A stretch of DNA of 64,000 nt from Stutzerimonas stutzeri. GTDB lineage: Bacteria; Pseudomonadota; Gammaproteobacteria; Pseudomonadales; Pseudomonadaceae. Within the stretch, counting starts at the first letter, position 1. Each line of letters starts with the position of its first letter. Below, piece by piece: positions 47,696-64,000 of the stretch. The position numbers were made by a program, and so were the translations under genes. Under the pieces are notes generated by a model. The model worked only from the letters and a program-made list of their open reading frames with translations, was not told the DNA's origin and ran no database searches. Where the stretch lies: assembly GCF_002890895.1 (NCBI RefSeq), contig NZ_POUL01000014.1:45768-109767 (forward strand). The letters run 5' to 3'.

Positions 47696-47705
47696 AGACC
47701 GCCAA

Positions 47706-51905
<4,200 letters not shown>

Positions 51906-51970
51906 GGCCTTTCCTCCTCACGGACCGGCGGCACCCGGCTGATACCGGGCGTCGCTTAGGCGGTGCGTGG

Positions 51971-56041
<4,071 letters not shown>

Positions 56042-56188
56042 CAGCGTTCCCCAGCTTGGTCACCTGCTTGTTTGGCTTCTCCCGACGGGAGCAGCCAGAA
56101 AATCTTGCGAATCCTGTGATTCGCACCGCCCACCGGAGCGGTTGTCTTCCGTTCAAACTGCCGAATACTCGACAGGCAGCTATAACGG

Positions 56189-56217
56189 AAAAAGGCCGGT
56201 GGCAAAAGCCACCAGCC
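56189..56217 (-). terminator. Attenuator between rplL and rpoB
   Basis: On the minus strand GGCTGGTGGC, loop TTTT, GCCACCGGCC, then TTTTT: a 10-bp stem (one G-U pair) with a T-run. It is about 45 bp after the rplL stop. A partial terminator at this junction sets the rpoBC to ribosomal protein ratio in E. coli; the same use is inferred here. Confidence 0.78.
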
Positions 56218-56262
56218 ATCAGCCTTACGCGAGTTGCTTCGGCTGTAGACGCAAGGTCGCGC

Positions 56263-56631
56263 TTACTTGAGCTCGACTTTAGCGCCTGCTTCTTCCAGGG
56301 CTTTCTTAGCAGCTTCGGCTTCGTCCTTGGAAACGCCTTCCTTGACCACGCCTGGGGCGCCATCAACGACTGCCTTGGCTTCTTTCAGGCCCAGACCGGT
56401 CAGCTCGCGAACTGCCTTGATCACGTTTACTTTCTTTTCGCCAGCTTCCAGCAGCATGACGTTGAATTCAGTCTGCTCTTCAGCAGCGGCAGCAGCCGGG
56501 CCGGCAGCAGCGACGGTAGCAGCTGCAGCGGTAACACCGAACTTCTCTTCCATTGCCTTGATCAGTTCAACAACCTGCATCACGGACATGTCAGAAACGG
56601 CGTTGATGATGTCTTCGTTGGTCAGAGCCAT
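56263..56631 (-). CDS. rplL: 50S ribosomal protein L7/L12
   Basis: 122-residue stalk protein, present as dimers on L10, that recruits translation GTPases. N-terminal dimer helices start [20 protein letters not shown]. An Ala-rich hinge (about 35-52) is followed by the C-terminal domain with [20 protein letters not shown]. 77 bp after rplJ. Confidence 0.98.
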   Translation of the reverse strand: MALTNEDIINAVSDMSVMQVVELIKAMEEKFGVTAAAATVAAAGPAAAAAEEQTEFNVMLLEAGEKKVNVIKAVRELTGLGLKEAKAVVDGAPGVVKEGVSKDEAEAAKKALEEAGAKVELK

Positions 56632-56708
56632 GACTCTAAATTCCTGTATATAGTTGACGGCCTGCGGCCATCTAATTCAAAAGAAAATCGAAAAATGCTG
56701 CGCGCGCG

Positions 56709-57209
56709 TTAGGCCGCGGCTGCTTCTTTCTGGTCGCGAACGGCCGCCAATGTACGAGCCAGCTTGCTGGTAGCGCCTTGCATCACGCTCATCAGCTGGG
56801 AAATCGCCTCATCATAGGTCGGCAGAGTTGCCAAAGCGTCGATCTGGTTGGCTGCTATGAGCTGACCTTCAAATGCGGCTGCCTTGATCTCGAACTTATC
56901 CTGACCCTTGGCAAACTCCTTGAAGATGCGAGCAGCAGCGCCCGGATGTTCATTGGAGAAAGCAATAAGGGTCGGGCCTTTGAACACGTCATTGAGCACA
57001 TCGTACTGAGTGCCTTCAACAGCGCGGCGCAGCAGGGTATTACGTACTACACGCACATATACACCAGCCTCGCGGGCCTCTTTACGGAGTCCGGTCATGG
57101 CCGACACAGTCACGCCACGGGCATCGGCCACGACAGCGGACAGGGCAGCTTTGGCAGCCTCGTTGACTTCAGCGACGATGGCTTTCTTGTCTTCGAGTTT
57201 GATTGCCAC
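56709..57209 (-). CDS. rplJ: 50S ribosomal protein L10
   Basis: 166-residue base of the stalk. It starts with GTG ([20 protein letters not shown]), with AGGAG nine bases upstream, and ends [20 protein letters not shown]. The 210-bp leader upstream contains several hairpins typical of the L10-L12 autogenous site. The non-ATG start may lower initiation. Confidence 0.98.
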   Translation of the reverse strand: MAIKLEDKKAIVAEVNEAAKAALSAVVADARGVTVSAMTGLRKEAREAGVYVRVVRNTLLRRAVEGTQYDVLNDVFKGPTLIAFSNEHPGAAARIFKEFAKGQDKFEIKAAAFEGQLIAANQIDALATLPTYDEAISQLMSVMQGATSKLARTLAAVRDQKEAAAA

Positions 57210-57419
57210 GGGTTCTTACTCCTGGATGTTACCGGTTCGCCCAATCGAAACTGGACGGGTTTTGGTGTCTGATTCGGTACGAATCGGGAGCACCTCTGCG
57301 TAGGCTTGAAAAAGCAGAGCTTCTACTGTTTAAGACTTCCGTCGCCTACGGTCTTGGATAGCCCCCGCCAGGCAGGGACCCCAATAAGTCGCGCCCTGCC
57401 AAGCAGGGCGCAATATGCT
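57210..57419 (-). promoter_or_regulatory. L10 leader region (rplA-rplJ gap)
   Basis: A 210-bp gap with a perfect hairpin GCGCCCTGC / GCAGGGCGC at 57391-57411, just after the rplA stop. Further stem sections follow, such as the CCGTAGGCGACGG region. In E. coli L10 binds such a leader to repress rplJL. There is no T-run after the first hairpin, so it is not an obvious terminator. The L10-binding bases cannot be proved by eye. Confidence 0.55.
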
Positions 57420-58115
57420 TTACGCCTCGAGCGACGCCTGATCGATGATCAAGCCTGGACCCATGGTGGTGCTCAGGGTGACGCGCTTGACATAGATACC
57501 CTTGGAAGTGGACGGCTTCAGACGCTTGAGGTCCGAGAGCAGCGCTTCGACGTTCTGCTTCAACTGACCAGCTTCGAAACCAACTTTGCCGACCGATGTA
57601 TGAATGATACCGTTCTTGTCAGTACGGAAGCGCACCTGACCGGCCTTCGCGTTCTTTACGGCAGTCGCAACATCTGGCGTCACGGTACCGACCTTCGGGT
57701 TTGGCATCAGGCCGCGAGGACCGAGGATCTGACCCAGCTGGCCAACTACGCGCATGGCATCCGGCGAAGCGATAACGACGTCATAGTTCAGGTCGCCGCC
57801 TTTCATTTCGGCAGCCAGTTCATCCATACCAACGCGATCAGCACCTGCAGCCAGAGCAGCCTCTGCGGCCGGCCCTTGCGTGAAGACGGCGACGCGAACG
57901 GTCTTGCCGGTGCCGTTAGGCAGAACGGTAGCGCCGCGCACAACCTGGTCGGATTTACGCGGATCAACACCGAGATTGATAGCGATATCAAAGGACTCGG
58001 TGAACTTTACTGCGGACAGCTGAGCCAACAAAGTGGCGGCATCCTCGAACGAGTACTGCTTGCCCGCTTCGATTTTTTCAGCAAAAGTCTTCTGGCGCTT
58101 GGTCAGCTTAGCCAT
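57420..58115 (-). CDS. rplA: 50S ribosomal protein L1
   Basis: 231-residue protein of the mobile stalk near the E site and a translational repressor of rplKA. It starts [40 protein letters not shown] is the L1 signature. Its start abuts the rplK stop with a 1-bp overlap. Confidence 0.98.
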   Translation of the reverse strand: MAKLTKRQKTFAEKIEAGKQYSFEDAATLLAQLSAVKFTESFDIAINLGVDPRKSDQVVRGATVLPNGTGKTVRVAVFTQGPAAEAALAAGADRVGMDELAAEMKGGDLNYDVVIASPDAMRVVGQLGQILGPRGLMPNPKVGTVTPDVATAVKNAKAGQVRFRTDKNGIIHTSVGKVGFEAGQLKQNVEALLSDLKRLKPSTSKGIYVKRVTLSTTMGPGLIIDQASLEA

Positions 58116-58546
58116 TACACACCCTCCACGTTCAGGCCCATGCTGCGGGCAGAGCCGGCAATGGTGCGCACAGCCGCATCCAGATCAGCAGCGGTCAAAT
58201 CGGCATTCTTGGTCTTCGCAATCTCTTCAAGTTGAGCACGGGTAACAGTGCCGACTTTCTGAGTATTCGGGCGAGCAGAACCACTGCTGATGCCAGCAGC
58301 CTTCTTCAGCAGAACTGCAGCTGGCGTACTCTTGGTCTCGAAGGTGAAGCTGCGATCGCTGTACACGGTAATTATTACCGGTGTTGGCAGACCTGGCTCC
58401 TGGCCTTGAGTACGAGCGTTGAACGCCTTACAGAATTCCATGATGTTGACACCATGCTGACCCAATGCCGGGCCAACTGGCGGCGACGGGTTGGCCTGAC
58501 CGGCCTTTACCTGAAGCTTGATATAAGCTTGAATCTTCTTAGCCAT
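58115..58546 (-). CDS. rplK: 50S ribosomal protein L11
   Basis: 143-residue protein of the GTPase centre, needed for RelA activation. It starts [20 protein letters not shown], contains [20 protein letters not shown] and ends [14 protein letters not shown] terminator-like hairpin lies between it and nusG. Confidence 0.98.
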   Translation of the reverse strand: MAKKIQAYIKLQVKAGQANPSPPVGPALGQHGVNIMEFCKAFNARTQGQEPGLPTPVIITVYSDRSFTFETKSTPAAVLLKKAAGISSGSARPNTQKVGTVTRAQLEEIAKTKNADLTAADLDAAVRTIAGSARSMGLNVEGV

Positions 58547-58610
58547 AAATACTCCATTCTGGGTGCTAACGCCTTTCGGCTCCCCTGCTCACTTGAATAT
58601 CCCAGTGACA

Positions 58611-58640
58611 ACAAAACCCCGCAGCCATCAGCTGCGGGGT
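58611..58640 (-). terminator. Terminator between nusG and rplK
   Basis: On the minus strand ACCCCGCAGC, loop TGATG, GCTGCGGGGTTTTGTTGT: a 10-bp perfect stem and T-rich tail, about 18 bp after the nusG stop. It separates secE-nusG from rplKAJL-rpoBC, so rplK should have its own promoter in the following 60 bp; I could not pick one. Confidence 0.85.
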
Positions 58641-58657
58641 ACGGGATTCTATTTCAG

Positions 58658-59191
58658 CTAGACCTTTTCGACCTGACTGAACTCCAACTCTACCGGCGTT
58701 GAACGACCAAAGATGAGCACCGCAACTTGGATGCGACTCTTCTCGTAGTTGACTTCTTCGACAACACCATTGAAATCAGCAAACGGACCATCAGCAACAC
58801 GCACGACCTCGCCGGGCTCAAACAGCGTCTTCGGCTTCGGCTTATCGCTACCGTCTGCAACGCGACGCAAAATAGCCTCTGCTTCCTTGTCAGTGATCGG
58901 CGCGGGCTTGTCAGCGGTACCACCAATGAAGCCCATCACTCTCGGCGTATCCTTTACCAGGTGCCAAGCGCCTTCTGCCATATCCATCTGAACAAGAACG
59001 TAACCCGGAAAGAACTTGCGCTCACTCTTGCGCTTCTGACCGTTACGCATCTCGACCACTTCTTCAGTGGGAACAAGAATCTCGCCGAAATGATCCTCCA
59101 TGCCGGCAAGCTTGATGCGCTCGATCAGCGAGCGCATCACGTGCTTCTCGTAACCCGAGTAAGCATGAACGACGTACCAACGCTTAGCCAC
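58658..59191 (-). CDS. nusG: Transcription termination/antitermination factor NusG
   Basis: 177-residue factor that binds RNA polymerase and Rho or S10. The NGN domain starts [20 protein letters not shown] with [13 protein letters not shown]. The KOW domain has [20 protein letters not shown] followed by [20 protein letters not shown]. 9 bp after secE. Confidence 0.99.
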   Translation of the reverse strand: MAKRWYVVHAYSGYEKHVMRSLIERIKLAGMEDHFGEILVPTEEVVEMRNGQKRKSERKFFPGYVLVQMDMAEGAWHLVKDTPRVMGFIGGTADKPAPITDKEAEAILRRVADGSDKPKPKTLFEPGEVVRVADGPFADFNGVVEEVNYEKSRIQVAVLIFGRSTPVELEFSQVEKV

Positions 59192-59200
59192 GGGACACCC

Positions 59201-59569
59201 TTAACCTACAATCATGGAAACCAGCCAACCGAGCAGGGAATCGAGCCCCCACAACAGCAGCGCCATCACCAGCACGACCGCAACAACAATAAGTGTGGTC
59301 TGAGTGGTTTCTTGACGGGTCGGCCAGACGACTTTTCGGATCTCGACTCGCGCTTCTTTCAAAAGAATGAAGAAAGAACGACCTTTAGACGTCTGCAGCG
59401 CCAAAAACGCAGCGACAACAGCAAACACGAGCAGAGCAAGAACTCTGTACAGAATAGGCTCGGCGGCATAATACTGATTACCCACCACAGCCACGACCAC
59501 CAAAGCAGCCACAACAAGCCACTTCACCAGATCGAAGCGCGAGTCTTTGGCTTCTGCTTTGACATTCAT
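59201..59569 (-). CDS. secE: Preprotein translocase subunit SecE
   Basis: 122-residue clamp of SecY with three helices, as in E. coli. The conserved amphipathic stretch ARVEIRKVVWPTRQETTQTT precedes the last helix. It starts MNVKAEAKDSRFDLVKWLVV. It follows the tRNA-Trp gene by 42 bp and is probably on the same transcript. Confidence 0.97.
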   Translation of the reverse strand: MNVKAEAKDSRFDLVKWLVVAALVVVAVVGNQYYAAEPILYRVLALLVFAVVAAFLALQTSKGRSFFILLKEARVEIRKVVWPTRQETTQTTLIVVAVVLVMALLLWGLDSLLGWLVSMIVG

Positions 59570-59611
59570 CTGCTAGAACCCTGTAAATACTGCCAAACTC
59601 GATATTGAATT

Positions 59612-59687
59612 TGGCAGGCCAGGAGGGAATCGAACCCCCAACCTGCGGTTTTGGAGACCGCCGCTCTGCCAATTGAGCTACTGGCCT
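59612..59687 (-). tRNA. trpT: tRNA-Trp (CCA)
   Basis: 76-nt tRNA with acceptor stem AGGCCAG / CTGGCCT, D-loop AGCTCAATTGG, anticodon CCA in GTCTCCAAAACC, T-loop GGTTCGATTCC and an encoded CCA end. It sits between tuf2 and secE, as in other pseudomonads. Confidence 0.98.
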
Positions 59688-59706
59688 AACAAGAGTCAGG
59701 CCGACT

Positions 59707-59735
59707 ATTATGCCGGCCCGAATAGATCAGATCAA
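59707..59735 (-). promoter_or_regulatory. Promoter for tRNA-Trp-secE-nusG
   Basis: On the minus strand TTGATC, 17 bp, CATAAT; the -35 begins 5 bp after the tuf2 stop and the -10 ends about 20 bp before the tRNA 5' end. A small inverted repeat (GGCCG/CGGCC) overlaps the -10. Confidence 0.6.
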
Positions 59736-59739
59736 TCGA

Positions 59740-60933
59740 TTATTCGATGATCTTGGCAACCACGCCGGCACCAACGGTACGGCCGCCTTCGCGAATCGCG
59801 AAGCGCAGGCCATCTTCCATGGCGATCGGAGCGATCAGGGTGACAACCATCTTGATATTGTCGCCCGGCATTACCATCTCAACGCCTTCTGGCAGTTCGC
59901 AGTTACCGGTCACGTCAGTAGTACGGAAGTAGAACTGCGGACGGTAGCCTTTGAAGAACGGAGTGTGACGGCCGCCTTCTTCCTTGCTCAGTACGTAGAC
60001 TTCGCCTTCGAACTTGGTGTGCGGCTTGATGGTGCCCGGCTTGGCCAGAACCTGACCACGCTCGACGTCATCACGCTTGGTACCACGCAGCAGCACGCCG
60101 ACGTTCTCACCTGCACGACCTTCGTCGAGCAGCTTACGGAACATCTCAACACCGGTGCAGGTAGTCTTGGTCGTGGCACGGATACCAACGATTTCGATTT
60201 CTTCCTGAACCTTGACGATACCGCGCTCAACACGACCAGTCACAACGGTACCGCGACCGGAGATCGAGAACACGTCTTCGATTGGCATCAGGAACGGCTT
60301 GTCGATGGCACGCTCAGGCTCTGGGATGTAGCTGTCCAGAGTTTCGACCAGCTTACGCACGGCCGATACACCCATTTCGTTGTCGTCCTGACCATTCAGC
60401 GCCATCAGCGCAGAACCGATAATGATCGGAGTGTCGTCACCCGGGAAGTCGTAGGTCGACAGCAGGTCACGCACTTCCATCTCAACCAGTTCAAGCAGCT
60501 CAGCGTCATCCACCATGTCCGCCTTGTTCAGGAAGACAACGATGTAAGGAACGCCAACCTGACGGGACAGCAGGATGTGCTCACGCGTCTGCGGCATGGG
60601 GCCGTCAGCAGCCGAGCAAACCAGGATCGCGCCATCCATCTGCGCAGCACCGGTGATCATGTTCTTCACATAGTCAGCGTGGCCTGGGCAGTCAACGTGG
60701 GCGTAGTGACGGATCGAGGAATCATATTCAACGTGGGAGGTGTTGATGGTGATACCACGAGCCTTCTCTTCCGGCGCGTTGTCGATCTGCGAGAAGTCAC
60801 GCGCAGAGCCGCCCCAAGTTTCAGCACAGACCTTGGTCAGCGCTGCGGTGAGCGTGGTTTTGCCATGGTCGACGTGACCAATGGTACCGACGTTCAGGTG
60901 CGGTTTGTTACGTTCGAATTTTTCTTTAGCCAT
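59740..60933 (-). CDS. tuf: Elongation factor Tu, copy 2 (tRNA-linked)
   Basis: 397 residues, reading the same as the copy at 43268-44461 (G1 GHVDHGKT at 19-26). The two genes differ at about a dozen silent positions. The start is at [10 protein letters not shown] after GGGAGAC; an upstream frame of 31 residues spans the hairpin near 61000 and is not coding. It follows tRNA-Tyr-Gly-Thr, the tufB arrangement. Confidence 0.99.
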   Translation of the reverse strand: MAKEKFERNKPHLNVGTIGHVDHGKTTLTAALTKVCAETWGGSARDFSQIDNAPEEKARGITINTSHVEYDSSIRHYAHVDCPGHADYVKNMITGAAQMDGAILVCSAADGPMPQTREHILLSRQVGVPYIVVFLNKADMVDDAELLELVEMEVRDLLSTYDFPGDDTPIIIGSALMALNGQDDNEMGVSAVRKLVETLDSYIPEPERAIDKPFLMPIEDVFSISGRGTVVTGRVERGIVKVQEEIEIVGIRATTKTTCTGVEMFRKLLDEGRAGENVGVLLRGTKRDDVERGQVLAKPGTIKPHTKFEGEVYVLSKEEGGRHTPFFKGYRPQFYFRTTDVTGNCELPEGVEMVMPGDNIKMVVTLIAPIAMEDGLRFAIREGGRTVGAGVVAKIIE

Positions 60934-60983
60934 CGAGACCGTCTCCCATCGTTGAATTGAGCTAGTCACGCCACCATTAAAAC

Positions 60984-61011
60984 AAAGGCAGATATATACA
61001 TATCTGCCTTT
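60984..61011 (-). terminator. Hairpin between tRNA-Thr and tuf2
   Basis: AAAGGCAGATAT / ATATCTGCCTTT with a 4-base loop: a 12-bp perfect stem, five bases after the tRNA-Thr CCA end and followed by TTTGTTTTAAT on the minus strand. It can act as an attenuator that makes tRNA in excess over tuf mRNA, or as an RNase III-type processing stem. Confidence 0.7.
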
Positions 61012-61016
61012 GAGAT

Positions 61017-61092
61017 TGGAGCTCATGAGCGGATTTGAACCGCTGACCTCACCCTTACCAAGGGTGTGCTCTACCAGCTGAGCTACATGAGC
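61017..61092 (-). tRNA. thrT: tRNA-Thr (GGT)
   Basis: 76-nt tRNA, acceptor GCTCATG / CATGAGC, anticodon GGT in CTTGGTAAGG, T-loop GGTTCAAATCC and an encoded CCA. Third in the Tyr-Gly-Thr-tuf2 transcript. Confidence 0.98.
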
Positions 61093-61116
61093 GCATCATG
61101 TTGCGCGATACAAACT

Positions 61117-61190
<74 letters not shown>

Positions 61191-61215
61191 GCTAGCCTGA
61201 GCCGACGCTGAAAAC

Positions 61216-61300
<85 letters not shown>

Positions 61301-61313
61301 AAAACGAGGGCGC

Positions 61314-61342
61314 ATTTTCAATGCCCCCTCCTGCACTGTCAA
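61314..61342 (-). promoter_or_regulatory. Promoter of the tRNA-Tyr-Gly-Thr-tuf2 operon
   Basis: On the minus strand TTGACA, 17 bp, GAAAAT, then GCGCCCTC, a GC-rich discriminator typical of stringently controlled stable-RNA promoters. It is directly upstream of tRNA-Tyr. Confidence 0.78.
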
Positions 61343-61440
61343 GCTTTTTCTCAATAAAATCCTGAGCTTAGCTCGTACCACAGCCGCCCCACCACTAGCC
61401 ATAAAGGCTCAGCTGCGGAGCGGGCGCCATTCTATGAGAA

Positions 61441-62103
61441 CTATTCTAAGTTTGCAATGCTTGAGCAGCGCATTTGTTGATGCTCAAGTTCAGGAAAATC
61501 TCTCATGAGATCGCGAAGCAACGGCTCGCCAAGAAGATGCTGTCGCGCTCCTACCACCTGCACCCAATAGCTACGATGGGTTCTCGGCAGCTCGCGGATC
61601 GACGCAGCATAATCAATCCCCTGAAGACGGCTTACAACGCTTTCAGCCGAGTCTCTGCGGGAGAATATCCCCAAGGAAATCCCGTTAGAAAGATCACCTA
61701 CCGTGATTATATAGCTGTCTATATTGCGGGACTGTAGCTCTCTCAACTGACGGAGAGATGCCTGCAGGGATACCAGTGGCGGCAAATATACCCAGTAATC
61801 GATGCCCGCAGCCTCATCGACAGACTTGACGCGAGAATCGATGTCCCGGCTCAGTAAACGCTGCTCAATGGCCAGCGCCATCGACTCCTGGTCGAAACCA
61901 CCGAGAAATAGACAGCCAGCGTCTTCGTCATTTGAAGACACACGGGGCGCTAGTGACTTAGTTTCGCTAAGCAGCTTTAGATCCGCCCCAGAAGAAGCAC
62001 GAGCCGTCTTTACCTCCTCCTCAACGAGCGGAGATCGCTGGTTAAGGTTATAGAGGTAAAACAGGAGATTCAGCACTACCAGCAGCATTAAAAGCCAGCG
62101 CAT
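61441..62103 (-). CDS. SPOR-like membrane-anchored protein
   Basis: 220-residue protein with one N-terminal helix (about 3-20), a variable linker, and a C-terminal part (about 135-212). SLGIFSRRDSAESVVSRLQG and YWVQVVGARQHLLGEPLLRD there look like a SPOR domain, which binds denuded glycan strands at the septum. The gene lies 10 bp after coaX, as PA4278 does beside PA4279-PA4280. The match is from pattern only. No terminator was recognised in the 140 bp between its stop and the tRNA operon. Confidence 0.72.
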   Translation of the reverse strand: MRWLLMLLVVLNLLFYLYNLNQRSPLVEEEVKTARASSGADLKLLSETKSLAPRVSSNDEDAGCLFLGGFDQESMALAIEQRLLSRDIDSRVKSVDEAAGIDYWVYLPPLVSLQASLRQLRELQSRNIDSYIITVGDLSNGISLGIFSRRDSAESVVSRLQGIDYAASIRELPRTHRSYWVQVVGARQHLLGEPLLRDLMRDFPELEHQQMRCSSIANLE

Positions 62104-62113
62104 AGATACCTCT

Positions 62114-62854
62114 TTAGGGGCACGCTATCGCAAGCCCCCTGAAAACCAGATCCGGCACACATCTCACCCCAGGAAGGTCTGCAACCAGCGCTGCGTCTCC
62201 CCCGGTAACATAGATGGTGAAGTCTTTTCCTAATTGATCTTCAGCTAGGCCAATCTGACTGGCGACATAGCTTCGCAACATGATCAAACAACCCCGCTCG
62301 ACACCTTCAGCAGTGCTTCTACCTGGTGTAATGGCACCCAACGCAACGGAAGTCTCAGCAGGCTCGTACTGGATGCGACGTGTATGCGCAACCAGCTGAC
62401 CACGTAAAAGCGCGATGCCTGGCGCTATATAACCACCAAGGTGAACACCCCCACAGGCCACCAAATCTACGGTGACGGCAGTACCTAAGTCGATGATCAG
62501 GCACGGCCCTTGGCACATGCCATACGCAGCGATGATTGCCAACCAACGGTCCAGCCCCAAGCGGCCCTGGTCCCGATAACCATTTGTAACCCCAGCGACG
62601 TCCTTGGCCGGGCACACCCTCAACACCTCCACTCCCAATGCACTAGATAGAACATCTACCAGCGCACAGGTTTCCTCTTCGCTCCTGACACTGACCAAGC
62701 GGCAGCGAGTAATTTTTCCAACACCATGGACCAGCAACTCCTGCGCCAGGTCAGCCGCTTGGCTCGTGACACTGGAGGCTAGCAACGACCCATCTGCAGC
62801 CGATATCACGCGCCACTTAATTAGGCTGTTGCCACAATCCAGTTCAAGAATCAT
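62114..62854 (-). CDS. coaX: Type III pantothenate kinase
   Basis: 246-residue first enzyme of CoA synthesis, phosphorylating pantothenate; the type III form needs a monovalent cation and is not inhibited by CoA. ELDCGNSLIKWR with Asp6 is the phosphate motif, GLDRWLA carries the catalytic Asp102, and DLGTAVTVD lies at 122-130, with GGYIAPGIALLRGQL after it. The start overlaps birA by 11 bp, and the SPOR gene follows by 10 bp. Confidence 0.96.
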   Translation of the reverse strand: MILELDCGNSLIKWRVISAADGSLLASSVTSQAADLAQELLVHGVGKITRCRLVSVRSEEETCALVDVLSSALGVEVLRVCPAKDVAGVTNGYRDQGRLGLDRWLAIIAAYGMCQGPCLIIDLGTAVTVDLVACGGVHLGGYIAPGIALLRGQLVAHTRRIQYEPAETSVALGAITPGRSTAEGVERGCLIMLRSYVASQIGLAEDQLGKDFTIYVTGGDAALVADLPGVRCVPDLVFRGLAIACP

Positions 62855-63809
62855 GATCGAGCCTCAAGCTTAATTCCCCACCACTAAAGCACTGCTCTCC
62901 GCGCCCTTCGATCCAAAGGCGCAGCGCCCCCTGCTCATCAATACCATTCATTACACCTTTAACCTGCTGGGCGCCGGTACTTAAGACACAGCTCTTACCG
63001 TACCAGATATTGTTTGCTTCCCACTCCTCTCGCAAGGAGGAGAAGCCTTCACGGGAGTGCCTGTCTATATAGTGATACATGGACTCACTGAGAAACTGCG
63101 ACAGGTCAGCGCGACTCTCCAAGCGCCCCGTCTGTTCGCGCACAGTCGTCCAAGGCTGGCCGATGCTCAGGGATCCTGGCCTCATGTTTACATTCACCCC
63201 AATCCCAATAATCACATGACATGCGTCTGCCGGATCACCATTTAACTCAATCAGAATGCCAGCGATCTTCCTACCGTCCGCATATACATCGTTCGGCCAC
63301 TTTAACCCCACACCTTCAACACCTAAGCGGCGAAGAGCACGTAGTACAGCCAGACCAACGACCAGGCTCAATCCAGATAGGCCCTGAATACCGTTTGAAA
63401 CCTTCAACGCTAAGCTGTAATAAATATTCTGAGCATGAGGACTCGCCCATTCGCGCCCTCTACGGCCGCGCCCTGAAGTCTGCCCCTCAGCCATTACCAC
63501 AAAAGGCGCTGGCACGCCTGACTGTAGCAACCTTAACGCCTCAGCATTAGTAGAGTCGGTAGTCTCGAGCAGATAGAGCCGCCAGCCAAGGCGATCCACT
63601 ACAGCGAAACTGTCTTCGTAATTTAATAGCGAAAGCGGCTCTGCTAAGCGATAACCCTTCCCGGGCACTTTGAATAGCTCAAGGCCGCAGTCACTCTCGA
63701 ATCGCTGCAGATATTTCCAGACTGCACTCCGACTTACACCAAGTGCAAGCCCTAGCTCTTCGCCGGAATGGAAGCGACCGTCACTGAGTAACCGTAGCAA
63801 GTTATTCAT
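62844..63809 (-). CDS. birA: Biotin-protein ligase / biotin repressor BirA
   Basis: 321-residue bifunctional protein that biotinylates BCCP and represses biotin synthesis. The N-terminal winged HTH has GEELGLALGVSRSAVWKYLQ. The catalytic loop GRGRRGREWASP (113-124) binds biotinyl-AMP, and GLKWPNDVYADGRKIAGILI is the conserved centre. The start MNNLLRLLSDGRF follows AGGAGGGG; a longer frame lacks a site. Confidence 0.96.
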   Translation of the reverse strand: MNNLLRLLSDGRFHSGEELGLALGVSRSAVWKYLQRFESDCGLELFKVPGKGYRLAEPLSLLNYEDSFAVVDRLGWRLYLLETTDSTNAEALRLLQSGVPAPFVVMAEGQTSGRGRRGREWASPHAQNIYYSLALKVSNGIQGLSGLSLVVGLAVLRALRRLGVEGVGLKWPNDVYADGRKIAGILIELNGDPADACHVIIGIGVNVNMRPGSLSIGQPWTTVREQTGRLESRADLSQFLSESMYHYIDRHSREGFSSLREEWEANNIWYGKSCVLSTGAQQVKGVMNGIDEQGALRLWIEGRGEQCFSGGELSLRLDHDS

Positions 63810-63879
63810 AACCCCTCCTGCACGCGGTAGCATTAAGATCGCCAGCGCCAAGGTACATCGATTTTCTTGCACTCAAAGA

Positions 63880-63915
63880 CAAACCCCCGATCCTCTTACG
63901 AAGATCGGGGGTTTG
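63880..63915 (-). terminator. rrn operon terminator after 5S rRNA
   Basis: CAAACCCCCGATC, 10-base loop, GATCGGGGGTTTG: a 13-bp perfect stem starting about 8 bp after the 5S 3' end on the minus strand. The following bases are only weakly T-rich (GTCTTTG). Confidence 0.85.
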
Positions 63916-63923
63916 GTGTAGAA

Positions 63924-64000
63924 GCTTGACGATGACCTACTCTCACATGGGGAAGCCCCACACTACCATCGGCGATGCGTCGTTTCACTACTGAGTTCGG
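63924..64000 (-). rRNA. rrf: 5S ribosomal RNA (5' part outside window)
   Basis: On the minus strand CCGAACTCAGTAGTGAAACG and the 3' arm GTAGGTCATCGTCAAGC match the 3' two-thirds of Pseudomonas 5S rRNA. About 77 of roughly 120 nt are in the window; the rest of the rrn operon lies to the right. The exact 3' end is uncertain by 1-3 bases. Confidence 0.95.

Noticed and set aside
61441..61737. Small plus-strand frame opposite the SPOR-like gene
   Set aside because: No ribosome site or recognisable domain; the minus-strand frame has a membrane helix and a SPOR-like part in the expected position before coaX.

Overview
The window comes from a GC-rich denitrifying gammaproteobacterium of the Pseudomonas stutzeri (Stutzerimonas) type. 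Evidence for this is the respiratory nitrate reductase cluster with FNR/ANR-type boxes, the gene order ssb - MFS - uvrA ... rplQ-rpoA ... rpoBC ... tuf-tRNA ... birA as in Pseudomonas, and the Pseudomonas-like 5S rRNA at the right edge. Species assignment is inferred from gene content, not from a search.

Region 1 (1-10.3 kb) is nitrate respiration. On the minus strand an operon reads narK2-like transporter, universal stress protein, narK1-like transporter, narG (cut by the left edge). Divergently come the nitrate sensor kinase and regulator narX-narL. The divergent gap holds an inverted TTGAC-N4-GTCAA ANR-type box and a 7-2-7 NarL-type inverted repeat. Just after narL is a secreted protein with two NarX P-box-like (PilJ-type) segments and no kinase or membrane anchor. 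It sits behind a perfect TTGAT-N4-ATCAA box and a 16-bp perfect palindrome.

Region 2 (10.3-22.2 kb) is accessory metal and envelope biology: a DUF4345 membrane protein, a DUF411 protein, a YpfJ-type metallopeptidase and a small unknown protein. Then comes a His-rich zrgA-ABC transporter-DUF3299 operon (matching the PA4063-PA4066 layout of P. aeruginosa). A convergent six-gene set follows: DUF3450, TtpC-like, ExbB, ExbD, TonB, TPR. Both of these operons carry GTTAT-N3-type Zur-like palindromes upstream, suggesting one zinc-responsive import system. ompW (oprG-like) with an ANR-like box closes the region.

Region 3 (22.2-29.1 kb) has two short-chain/epimerase-type genes, ssb, a YajR-like MFS exporter and uvrA.

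Region 4 (29.4-60.9 kb, all minus strand) is the translation/transcription super-cluster. In transcription order it runs tRNA-Tyr-Gly-Thr-tuf2, tRNA-Trp-secE-nusG, rplKAJL-rpoBC, rpsL-rpsG-fusA-tuf1, the S10 operon, the spc operon with secY and rpmJ, and the alpha operon ending in rplQ. Several sigma70-like promoters with exact 17-bp spacers and GC-rich discriminators can be read, with hairpins or terminators between transcription units.

Region 5 (61.4-64 kb) has a SPOR-like protein, type III pantothenate kinase and birA, then the terminator and 3' part of a 5S rRNA gene, so an rrn operon ends here. No CRISPR array, insertion sequence or prophage was seen.
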